Source: Labyrinthula sp. Ha
Lineage: Eukaryota; Sar; Bigyra; Labyrinthulida; Labyrinthulaceae
Assembly: GCA_015227615.1 (NCBI GenBank)
Contig: JAALGZ010000010.1
Span: 124,001 to 188,000, forward strand
DNA length: 64,000 nt
Direction: 5' to 3'
Part shown: positions 54,301 to 64,000 of the stretch, in pieces
Position numbering within the stretch: the first letter of the stretch is position 1
Layout: every line of letters starts with the position of its first letter
Notes under the pieces: generated by a model
What the model saw: only the letters and a program-made list of their open reading frames with translations
The model's database searches: none
What the model was told of the DNA's origin: nothing
Translations under genes and position numbers: made by a program

Positions 54301-56470
54301 GTCAGATCGAACCTGCAGTTTTGTCACCAAAAGTGGAACATATATGAGGAGGAAACATGGTACTAATAGTCGTAGATGATGGTATTGTTTACAAAGTACC
54401 TAAGAAATTCTAGAAGAGAATTAATATGTACAGATAGATAGTCTATAATTAGGCCGAGCTACAACATATAGGGGATATTAACTTAAGAGGATGTGTTGTG
54501 GATTTACTCGTCATATAATATGGTCTGGGCAATTAATATTTGGCATCATTCAAAGCAATGACAATGGACTTTGGCCAATTGACACTATAGTACTTTGGGC
54601 CAGTGTATGTGATGGAGCTACTTTCACGCAATATTTGTAATACCAATAGCTGCAAATAAACAAAAAGGGGTTTATTGGAGCAGAGTTTACTTCTATGAGA
54701 CCAGTTATTTATTTAACGCAAAGTATTAAGCAAGGGACATCGTTATAATATGAAAAACGTGAAAATGGCAAAATTCGACAACGTCAAATTTGATCCAGCG
54801 ATAGCAGAAAACTGGACCGGATTAAGATTGTGTGTATTTGTTCCAGGTAATAATACTTAGGAACTAAATTACAAAATCTTCCAGGATTTAAGAACGATTG
54901 TACTTGAACATTAGCAACGCTGAGTGAACCACAAAAAATAAATAAAGAATTGTAAAATTGCTTATAAGGCAGTGCTATAGTTTGATAAAATGTTTAATAA
55001 GACTGTAACAAGGGTTCCTGCATTCAGAACCCGATAGATTTACCTGGCACAGGTAGAGGGACAGCAGCCTGAGATGGTTGCAGCAGCAATACATGTTTCC
55101 TGCTGGAATAGAGAGATGGAAGTAATGTATGAACTAATGCTCACATTCGGTATGGAAGTTTTACAGAATATATTAAAGAACTACCAAATAAGTGCAAATT
55201 ATGATATATCCATACAGCTAGTGACAGCCAGTTATAACTGATCTTCAATATATAAGGGGGTAAAAATCGTACAATGAGAAGACTCTTATTACCTCTATAA
55301 GGGCAATACAGTTGAAATTTGTATGTGTTCGACACTTTGCAGATTGTGAGCAAGCACTGTTGGTGGTAATTGATGAAGTAATAGAGGAATTAGCGAAGGA
55401 ATATGGAGAGCAACCGTGCTCCTATCGAGGCTAAATGATAAACTCTATCCTAACCGTGACCAAGATGTGAAAGATGATTGAAGAGTATTCAAACCTAGTA
55501 AGAGCTATGGTGAAATTGCATGAAGCCAACCTACAAAGGGAATCATAATTTGATGGCCTCGGCATATGATTGGAGAGGCAAACTGAGGAACGCTGGATTC
55601 GCGCAAAACCAACACAAGCCCAAGACGGCTTTTCAAAAAGCGCTGTATCACGCTACATGGTCTCAAGCCAGGAAAGCTAGAGCAACTAATAATTCAGAAG
55701 ATTGGAGATAATTTCGAGGTTGTGGTCACAGAAAATGAAGTAATATAGCATAAATTTGTTGCACTAGCTGACAAGGTGTGGTATAAGTTAGGTATATACT
55801 CTGGGCAGTGGTGCTCCATGATTAATTAGCGAAACGAGAATTATTTCCTGTTATCAGATATGTTATGGATGATAGTTGCAGTCGATACCGTGTGGAATGT
55901 TATCACATGCTATGATAAAGGACGTAATGGAATGGTAACCAAACTTAGAAGTACGGAGCTTCAGCCTCAGTTTGGGATATATGAAAAATTTAAAGGTACT
56001 ATAAGCGCAGTAGGGATCGCCTGTGAGAAGCAGGATATAAGTAATTCCATGTATAGTTGCGTAAAAAAATATACAAAAAGAAAGCTTGTGCTGAGGAGTA
56101 GGCCGCTTGCTACAAAACTCTCATGAAGATATGTACATTCTGAAATTGAGAAATGTAATGGGCACTATTATGGCACTTAGCGTGCTTTGGCAGAGTAGTA
56201 TACTATTTGCATAACGACTGAGGAAAAGAATGGAGTAAGCACGTTTGGATACCTTGATAAAACAAGATATTTGTAATACATCAGTATTAACACAGATTTG
56301 GGCTATAATGTGTGATCTACACAAAGGTTAGATACAAATGGGAGACCAGGCTGAATTCGCCGAAGCAAGACGAGTTTGGAGTACAGTTTACGATGAGACA
56401 TAACGGAGGGTTTTCTCTGTTTGAACACGGGAAGCGCCATACAAAAGTGTTCCTTTGCATTTGAAAGTAC

Positions 56471-57809
56471 ACAAGGTCTTGGATTAATGAGATTGAGTAA
56501 TAAATAACAGAAATAACATATTGGTATAAACCAAAAGTAAGAACCCAACGAAACAATCAATAAAAAAGAAAAAGAGAACTGATACTAGCCTCAACGAGAT
56601 AACTAGATACATCAAAGTAGGCTTACAAAGATATAGAATACATAATTTGATCACTTCGCCATGTCTATAGTTTACACCCTCTTGTTGCAGAACATTTCTT
56701 AAAACGAACGAACATTTCATATACATGAGCACCAAAAAATTCTGATGGTATTATAGCAGAATAAAATTAAAACTTATTTTTATTCTCTTATATTTTGTTT
56801 AATTTTGCGAAGAAAAGCTTAAACCATTGTCCGAAGGTTAATGAAAACACTATGAAATCTCCTCGGTAAAATGTTCCAAGTAATAATTCCTTTTCTCAAA
56901 GCATGTTATGAAATATGGTGCAGCAAAGCTGAGGCAATTACATTGAAATTAAATTCTGCATGTAAACAAGTTGAAAGAATGATCATGCTGATTTTCAATA
57001 ACCTCTTTCATTTCTCTTAGATATCGAAATATGGAGATCCTGCCTTAGAAAGGATATGCAGATCCTATAAGGAAAGTAACCTACTAAATATAATGAAAAT
57101 AAAATACAAAATCCCTTTTGCAACAACTAGCTCTAAAAATATTGAGCTAATCAACCTATCTCCATATCATATACGAATCATATTTCTTCTTGATGGCTCA
57201 CACTATTGTTGCACTGCGCAAAAATGGAAAAGAACATTTTGTTTGATATACATCAACAAAGAACTAGGTACTTATTAGGTAAAATCCATAGATGGAAAGT
57301 TAATAATTAATATAAGTCTTCGAAGCACCACCATGTGTTTGTATGGTTACAAATTATTTAACTTCTGATCCGAAACCAAATCTCAAGTGCTAAATCCCCA
57401 AACAGTGAACTCTTATCTATAGAAAACAATTACTAGCATCTAAACATAAATATTTAAATTTTCTTTTATCTTTTTGTTTTTTATTTGTTATTTTTCTTTT
57501 TTTAATAGATGTCTTTTTTTTTATGTGAACTAAGCTGTATTTATAGGAGATTATCTACAAGGGTCGTTCAAGGTTTGTTCCCAAATGTCCTACAAAAACC
57601 TCAATTTCCCATTTCTTCATGACTCAAATATCTTTATTGAGCCATAATTTATACCGAAAATAAGGCATATGTTTTCACTCGGCTCATATTTTGACTCTTT
57701 TGTGTTTGTCCCTTTTTTCCGTTAGAAAAATTAATCAATTCATAAATTTAAATAGACAAAACAAACAGAAGTTAAATAAGATTATTCACTTCAGGAACAA
57801 CAGAAAGAT
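56471..57809. other. No gene seen; upstream region of the nucleoside-hydrolase gene
   Basis: AT-rich DNA with T runs at 57470-57520. The short frames here lack coding composition. The promoter of the gene at 57810 should lie at the right end. Confidence 0.45.
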
Positions 57810-59279
57810 ATGTCACATACGCTTAAGCGGGCTCGTACAAGGCCTCTTACTCGATGCCGCGTAAATTCTCTCAAGGAAAAAAGTAGAATGCAAGGGAATT
57901 GCTCATCTTCTGTGCCAAACTTGCACAATTTTTTGGGTTATGATCAAGCGTTGACAAAAAAACAGAAAACACCTGTTTTATTGATTACAGATATTGGTGC
58001 AGATATTGATGATACTCTTGCTTTACTTACTTTACTTAGTTGTGATCTATTAGAGATTAAAGCTATTGTTACTTCAGTCGGTAATGGAGAAGAACGCGGG
58101 AGATTAACAAGAGGATGGTTAAGAAAACTTCGTTTACCAGATAGTTTACCGATATTTCCTTATTCAGATCATTTAGAAGCTGCTTGTTCTGTACCTGAAA
58201 ATTTTCCTTCAATTGAAGAGTCAAATTTAGGTAATGTTGAAGAAACTCCACAAAATATATTAAACCTATGCAGGGAAATAAAAAGAGAATATGGAAAGAA
58301 GCTTGTTGTTATTGGAATTGCTGCATTAACTCCATTATGGAAAGCAATTAAGTTAGATGCGCAAAATATTATTCTAGGCACAGTGAGAAAACTGTACCTG
58401 CAAGGAAATTATCGACTGACAAAGGGTAGGTTAAAGCCTTCTGATAAAGCGTATAATTTTAAAAATGATATGAAAGCAGCAGAAGGAGTAACAAATTTTT
58501 TTCAAGATACGACTCCAATAACTTTTCTTGGTAAGAACGCAGCGTATAAAATAAACATTAGAAAAGAGAATTTTAAGTTTTGGCACAATGTTCTTTATGC
58601 TTCTGATTTAAAAAGACATAAAACAACTGAATATGATGATGTTGGAAAAGTTGATTTGCTTGATATGGCTTATAAACAAATGAATGGTTTTCGATTGGGA
58701 AATCCAACATATTTTGCTGAAATTTATCCAGATTCAAAAAAATATTTTGATGATAATAGTTTATTGTTTTTCTTTCAAATGCCTGATTCTGGTATTTTGA
58801 GTCACCCATATGATCCACTTGTTGCTTTGGCATGTATTGAAGATCTAGAAACCGAAAAGCGTCAAAGGGAATTAAGCTTTCCATTATTAAGAAGGGCTAG
58901 AAGTGACATTCCCTTTAGTAATTCAACAAACAAGAATATTTCAACTGCACTTCGAAGCATACGGCGAAGTTCTCAACATCTTAGAAAGCAAAAAAATCTA
59001 GAAAGTCGTTTTGGCGAAGAAGCTAATGCTTTAAAAGGCAGGTTGTCTAGAGAAAATAAATTTTATGCCATAGTCCCACGGGAGGATATGGTTTTGTTTG
59101 ATAGAAAGAATATACAGGTGAGTGGAGTTAGGCACGAAGGAATCGGAAATGATGGAGTACATCCAGAAGGGGTTAGTAATGTTAATTTAACACATGCGAG
59201 GTTAATTGAGGCTGTTGCGGTTGGGCTACAGTTGAATTCTAAAGCGCAAAAAGATTTGGGTTGGATGAAGTTTTGTTGA
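57810..59279 (+). CDS. Nucleoside-hydrolase-family protein (489 aa)
   Basis: Single intact exon from ATG to TGA. Residues 55-68 read VLLITDIGADIDDT, the calcium-binding DxxxDxDD signature of inosine/uridine-preferring nucleoside hydrolases, which split ribonucleosides into base and ribose. The region NFKNDMKAAEGV (about 217-228) matches the family's substrate-loop block, and PYDPLVAL (Asp 335) the C-terminal metal-binding block, where the usual His before Asp is Tyr 334. Residues 1-50 are a basic extension (KRARTRPLTRCRVN) that is not part of the fold and might be a targeting signal. The C-terminus, from about 345, is longer than in bacterial enzymes. It is the only intact host-like gene in the right third of the window. 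Substrate unknown. Confidence 0.88.
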   Translation: MSHTLKRARTRPLTRCRVNSLKEKSRMQGNCSSSVPNLHNFLGYDQALTKKQKTPVLLITDIGADIDDTLALLTLLSCDLLEIKAIVTSVGNGEERGRLTRGWLRKLRLPDSLPIFPYSDHLEAACSVPENFPSIEESNLGNVEETPQNILNLCREIKREYGKKLVVIGIAALTPLWKAIKLDAQNIILGTVRKLYLQGNYRLTKGRLKPSDKAYNFKNDMKAAEGVTNFFQDTTPITFLGKNAAYKINIRKENFKFWHNVLYASDLKRHKTTEYDDVGKVDLLDMAYKQMNGFRLGNPTYFAEIYPDSKKYFDDNSLLFFFQMPDSGILSHPYDPLVALACIEDLETEKRQRELSFPLLRRARSDIPFSNSTNKNISTALRSIRRSSQHLRKQKNLESRFGEEANALKGRLSRENKFYAIVPREDMVLFDRKNIQVSGVRHEGIGNDGVHPEGVSNVNLTHARLIEAVAVGLQLNSKAQKDLGWMKFC

Positions 59280-60120
59280 TAGGGTATATTGTAGTCAGCG
59301 TGATGTATTATGTGTGTTTTGCGTGGGCAAGTCTTAGGTATAACTTATTCAACTTCTAATCAAAAAATTCGGGTATGTTCAAGGGAAAAATTGCCGCATC
59401 TATAAGAGCCAAAAAGCAATATTGTTGTCAAGAGCACAATGGCTCAGTGTTTTTATGCAAGAAATATTCTTTTGGGTTTCGTAATGTTCAATACTAAAGA
59501 AACTCTACTCAATGTATACCGTCAACTCGCGCTTTGGCAATGATGTTCCAACTTATTCCCGGAAGCTTATTTAGTACATCAAACTAAGAGAAAAAGTGTA
59601 CTGAATTAACAAATTTGATGTTTACTCATTCACAATATACACAAATTAGTTAAATTATTCCTCATACACTACTTTCTTTGGTAAAGCTTAAAGGAAGTGC
59701 TTAATAGCAAAGAAAAGGATCTAGTATATAGGGTTTAATTATTTCTGAGTTTGGTGGCTAATACCTCATGAGAGATGTAACAAATATCACGTCAAATAGT
59801 AGTGAATAGATTGATACCGAAACTAGATTTTCATTGCCTGACTTGATGAGCTTATATATTCGCACATGACTATAGCAAGGAAACTTTTTCGTCAAAGAAA
59901 TTAAAGCCTAGATATACGAGCAACAAGTACCTCTTGTTATGATATAGATGGAATAGATTAGCGACAAAGCAAAGAACAAATTCTTCTAGATGTAGAAAAG
60001 CATTAGATACTACACTCAAACAAGTTGGGGAGAGCATGAGAGATAGAACAAAGTAACTCCTATCCAAGGATTCACGTATGAGCTAATATTACCTTAAGGT
60101 ATGTATATTTCATTACTTAG
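59280..60120. other. No gene seen
   Basis: AT-rich DNA after the nucleoside-hydrolase gene; no supported frame. Confidence 0.45.
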
Positions 60121-60515
60121 GTGGGAACTAACTGCGGCGCTCTAGTCACTGTTAGGAAAACACTTGTTAATCATCAATTGGTAATGAATCAACTGCATGA
60201 GTTGATTACTACATTCTGTTTCAGCACGTGAACACATTCACACACCCTGACATTGCTGCTAATGTCAAATCTATGTTTGGAGGTTATCAATTGGATGCTG
60301 TTCCTGTGAATGGGGGTAATCGGTGGACGTGAAGGATGAGCCTTAGTTTTCTTGTTGCCCACTCCTTACATTACTTAGGCAACTACAGTAATGTGAAGAT
60401 CTATATCATCACTAACCTAAAGAAATTAAACATTATTTTATATTCATTGTCAATAGTTAGATATGGGAAACGTCTTAGAGGTTTTCTTCGCTTTCCTCTA
60501 AGTATCGTTATATGA
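60121..60515 (+). pseudogene. Coding remnant, unknown family
   Basis: VGTNCGALVTVRKTLVNHQL is read from 60121 in one frame. From 60219 another frame reads HVNTFTHPDIAANVKSMFGG to a TGA at 60330, after which the same frame stays open to about 60512. TTTCAG before 60225 could be a 3' splice site joining the two. The composition is clearly coding-like, but I recognise no family. Confidence 0.4.
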
Positions 60516-62579
60516 ATAGAAGTCACAGAGTCGATACATATTGTATTGTTTACCCAAGGGAGGCAAAGCTACCTTAAGTTTAAACAACTTAAGAACCTAT
60601 GCTTTTCTTCAAAACCAAATATTAAAGGAGATTCTTCGGCACTTGTTTTGCGTTTATTGTTTATTACATTGTTGACGTTCTTTTTTGTTAATATTGACTG
60701 GAAGTTAAAACTATTACATTTTGCTCATGGTTGCTTAAACTGCAACCTCTCTGTATGAAATCATTGATCATTTCTAACCAAGAAAATCATTGTGTTAATA
60801 TTAGACAACTATTTTTCCAACGCGGATAAATTGTAGTACTTGGTATATTGGAAATAATTGAAAGGGTAATATCCTCATCTTTGAAATAAAGTAACCGGTT
60901 TCATAATTGTACTCATAATTACAGAGGCCATGGAGGTTTCATGTTGAACCATTTTTACCTCAGCAGTAGAGAATAATAAGATCTTTGCCTGAAAACCGAT
61001 TCATCATGGTAATATAAAGTGGCTTAGTTCAGTGCTCACAAAAAGGCAACATAGAAAAAGTAAAGTCTGGATATCATAGTAGAGGTACGCTCATGAAAGA
61101 TAATAGGCCGCGGTTGAACAATAGTTTGTTAATAGATTCTAAAAGTTGTAGAAGAATAATGAACTAATTAAGATAGACAAAGTAACATTGATCTTTTTAT
61201 GAGTGCTGTTTTCGCAACACTTCATAACCTGTACAAATAAACCTTTTCTTATTTGGAAAAAATTCTTTACAAAATCCTAACTTATCTCTATAATTTCTTA
61301 GCATTGGTAAACTTTGATTAACGCACATTGAAGTTAAATTCCTCGCCCACACTCCTTAACAAATTCTAAGACTCATCCAAATTTTTATGAAGCCCTTTAA
61401 TCTCAAATATGACGTCATCACATCTATTTACCGTACTCTAAATTGGATGACCATCCCTTATTGATTTCAATTTTGCTGGATATTTATTCACTCTAAAATG
61501 GAGCGTTTTTGACTTCTGTGTAAGCTATCTGGGTTGGTTCGTTAATTCTTCTTCTTGAAAATAAATAGTAGCTATGATATAAATGCTAGTTTTTTCTTGC
61601 TCTTAAAAGGGATATAAGGTCCTTCTCTTATTACTTCTAATGCATATCATAGATACCCTACATGCAGATATTTCTTCTTAATGTTAGCACATATAGTCCC
61701 AGCTTATTTTGATATTATGTTGAGATTGCAAATCATTTAAAAAGCTATACCTAGCTTTATCCCCATTTGAAGTATTAAAATATAAAAAGTAACCTTCAGA
61801 CATTAGGCATATATACTTGACCGCTGCATGCCAAAATCAGAATTAGTTTGGCTATATTTTAAGAATTAATACATGGGAAAACAAGAAAAGACAAAAGCTA
61901 AGAGTAGAATATGAATAAATGGTATAATTTTAGAAGCATTGTCCATTATGGTTTTCTCTAGAGATGTCAATTTTTGCCTTTGGTGGAATGAAAACATTAC
62001 AGGTAATTTGTCTATCTCAGAGAAAAAAATGAATTGGCCTTAATTCCTAATTAAGTTTTAAAATATGATATTGAAGATTCACAAGGAGTCCATAATATCC
62101 TATGCTAAAGTTTTCGCAGGGCGAATCTTCGTCAAGTATAAAATAACAAATATTTTTTATATTTTTCGCCTCAGCCTTCATTAAGACTGCAACAGGAGTG
62201 CTGTGTTATATGGTTGGTATTGTCACTTAATAAACTCTTTCAAGGAGTTAATTTGACCCTTGCTCTAACCCTCATGCGCACGTAAGAGTTACTACTATAC
62301 TTTATTTAACTATTTTTTTAACTATTTCTGTAATAATACCTTTGTCATATGGATCTTGTCTTTACTTACATGCTGGTACTCGCTTTTTAGCCTTTCCTGT
62401 CGGTTCCTTTTACACGCTGTCTTATTCATTTTGTCTTGAACTTACCTCTTTGATCTATACCAATGGCATTAACTGTAGAATCCTTGTGATGCTAGAATGT
62501 CTGATGTCAAAGCTCAATTTGTGAATTCACGCAAGAATTTGCTTATTTGTACTTTGCTAGTAATAAACAAAATAAAGAT
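60516..62579. other. No gene seen
   Basis: AT-rich DNA. Frames at 60546-60758 and 62342-62524 have chance-like composition. Confidence 0.4.
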
Positions 62580-63390
62580 TCGGCAAAAAGATAAATCAGT
62601 CTTTCGGTATATCCAGATGAGGGGCCATGGGCTTTCTTATAATTCAGGTAGTTTCGATGTGACCGAAGCAGATTCCAGATAAGATATATATACCAAGTTC
62701 ATACTACGTTCGAACACGGCGTTGATCCTGTGGTAATTAACTGGGTTATTGGTGATCGTGGCGTGAGGATCGGGTACAGTTTTGTAGGATAGTTTCAGGT
62801 ATTTCCAAGCTATGAATCTAAAGGTTCACTAAATTATCCAGTTGTTTGAAGTTGTTTTCTTGCTCTTGAGAGGGGAGGGGTTCAGCTATGATGATTTTTT
62901 TTCAAGAAGTCAGTCACTGATGGACATGTGCTGTCAATTTAAGGAGAGGTTCTATATTTTCTGAACGTTCCCTGCTAGCTTCTGATATATTTCGCTACCA
63001 CAGGTGCTATACTTTTTTCTCTTAGGTGTCTTGGACTCTCTTGTTATCTGAAAGGTGGGTTTGGATATACTCTGGTGGATGCATGCTGGTTGTTCTGTGG
63101 CGACTATATCACCTTGTTGCTCGAGAGACTGCTATTGAAGATATCTTGTTTCGGTTAACGATGGTTATTCTTATTGTTGCTTGTATCCAGGTGTATTGTC
63201 GGCTGTTGCACTTCTTAGCACAGAATTCAGTGGCGGTTTACTAGGTGGAGTGGTTGCAGGTTTAAATCAACTTGTGCGTCAAGGTAGGATTTCTTGTTTC
63301 TTCTTCGATTGGGATGTTATTGGTGATATTCGAAATCCTGAGGCGTGGTATCTTCTCATCATGCAGTGTTTTCTAGCTTGTCGAAGTTAG
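62580..63390 (+). pseudogene. Coding remnants, unknown family
   Basis: Plus-strand stretches of protein-like composition in changing frames: FRYIQMRGHGLSYNSGSFDV near 62610-62670, FEHGVDPVVINWVIGDRGVR from 62709 to a TAG at 62790, and VLSAVALLSTEFSGGLLGGV followed by GRISCFFFDWDVIGDIRNPE up to 63390. They may be parts of the same lost gene as 60121-60515. No domain is recognised. Confidence 0.35.
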
Positions 63391-63859
63391 AGGAACATCA
63401 TATTAGTTCCTTCTTCTGACTTTACGCAGTTCCATTTTTAACGCTACTATTCACCGAGACACCAGAGGGGGTTAAAGACCATCTACAGATATCCATATGC
63501 TTTCATTGGTTTGATGGTTTCGATGTTTACCACGACTGAATTAGCAACTAGCTGCATTTTTGCTTCTTGTGATTTCTTAGCGAGACGTGTTGCTAAAGTA
63601 CTTTTACCACTCTAGTAACGAGTGCCGTCGCAGAATCTATATCTACAGTATGTGTCGCAACTAACATTGGCTTCAAAGAATCTGCCTCAACGTTCGTAGT
63701 GCATCTTTGCTAGAATTATTTTTATATATACATCACGTACATCTTCTATATTATAGCGTTCGTCTGTTGGAAATATTTTGGTTTAAGCTATGTTGGTCTT
63801 TTGGCTTGAAATGAATTTAAGATTTTAAATTTGTTTCACAAAAAAATATATGTTGATCA

Positions 63860-64000
63860 ATTTTCCAAGCTTTAACTATGTCATCAGCGAAAGCCAGATG
63901 ATTGAATGGAGCTCCAGCTATTGATATATTAGTCAAGGCATGGTGCATGATTTCTTTATGACTGAATTTATCTAGCCCCTCTATTGGAAGTTAATTCGGC
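63860..64000 (-). pseudogene. LINE reverse transcriptase remnant at the right edge
   Basis: The minus strand reads ISIAGAPFNHLAFADDIVKA, with the FADD catalytic motif encoded at 63880-63891 and the hydrophobic block that precedes it in non-LTR reverse transcriptases. Stops follow downstream (lower coordinates). The rest would lie beyond the window edge. Orientation is opposite to the other two LINEs. Confidence 0.7.

Larger units (their letters stand above)
45842..56470 (+). pseudogene. Long field of plus-strand coding remnants, unidentified
   Basis: For about 10.6 kb the plus strand shows short stretches of convincing protein composition separated by stops and frameshifts. Main ones: 45842-46150 (102 open codons), 46474-46720 (EVRGEIQAVFYCALVIENME...), 49500-49590, 52995-53300 (KITEKTQELIKQGDLIKK...), 54750-54850, 55050-55241 (QVEGQQPEMVAAAIHVSCWN...), 55315-55434 (HFADCEQALLVVIDEVIEEL), 55602-56126 (one frame, only two TAGs) and 56325-56460. 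Remnants are on one strand, as for a large element or polyprotein gene. I see no recognisable polymerase, integrase or capsid motif. A hAT MITE lies inside at 50413-51335. Confidence 0.4.

Noticed and set aside
55520-55711. A 63-residue protein (MKPTYKGNHNLMAS...)
   Set aside because: A different frame over the same DNA is continuous with the longer remnant 55602-56126, so at most one of them is genuine, and neither is an intact gene.
1-64000. tRNA, rRNA, CRISPR arrays and telomeric repeats
   Set aside because: I looked for tRNA B-box-like words (GTTCGA...), regular spaced repeats and terminal repeat arrays and found no candidate with supporting structure.

Overview
The window is AT-rich nuclear DNA from an unidentified protist-like eukaryote. 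I cannot name the lineage. It is eukaryotic because genes are split by very short GT...AG introns (27-36 bp wherever a join can be checked), and because it carries an LTR retrotransposon, non-LTR retrotransposons, a hAT-type non-autonomous transposon and a tyrosine-recombinase (Crypton-like) element. I found no tRNA, rRNA or CRISPR array. The standard genetic code fits the intact genes.

Layout. 1-3140 holds the 3' end of a Roco-family GTPase gene (copy A) and its downstream DNA. The same segment recurs at 36985-43990 as copy B, where the complete Roco gene (35181-37769, eight exons, one leucine-rich repeat per small exon) is followed by the same downstream DNA, now interrupted by a 3.8 kb Crypton-like element. 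3600-6480 and 27966-30010 are a second duplicated block. 8.6-21.1 kb is a compact gene island with mostly minus-strand genes and spacers of about 10-310 bp: a small hypothetical protein, an unknown gene, a secreted cysteine-rich protein, a cysteine-rich single-pass membrane protein, a multi-pass membrane protein, a spliced coiled-coil protein and a spliced unknown protein.

A 7.8 kb Ty3/gypsy-type LTR retrotransposon (9521-17307) has landed inside the unknown gene of that island and split it. Its pol reads reverse transcriptase, RNase H, integrase, chromodomain, an unassigned region of about 340 residues, and then a complete MT-A70-type N6-adenine methyltransferase domain with an intact DPPW motif. 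The first 110 residues of pol also resemble a degenerate MT-A70 half without DPPW. One element may therefore carry an active/inactive methyltransferase pair as well as a chromatin reader. This is the most unusual thing in the window.

The remainder is mainly mobile-element debris: a decayed LINE (22.7-26.3 kb), a better preserved 5'-truncated LINE with an internal zinc finger and an AT-rich tandem tail (30.19-33.0 kb), a hAT MITE with a perfect 8-bp target duplication (50413-51335), and a LINE reverse-transcriptase remnant at the right edge. Long plus-strand coding-like remnants full of stops (45.8-56.5 kb and 60.1-63.4 kb) belong to genes I could not identify. One intact single-exon gene for a nucleoside-hydrolase-family protein stands alone at 57810-59279.
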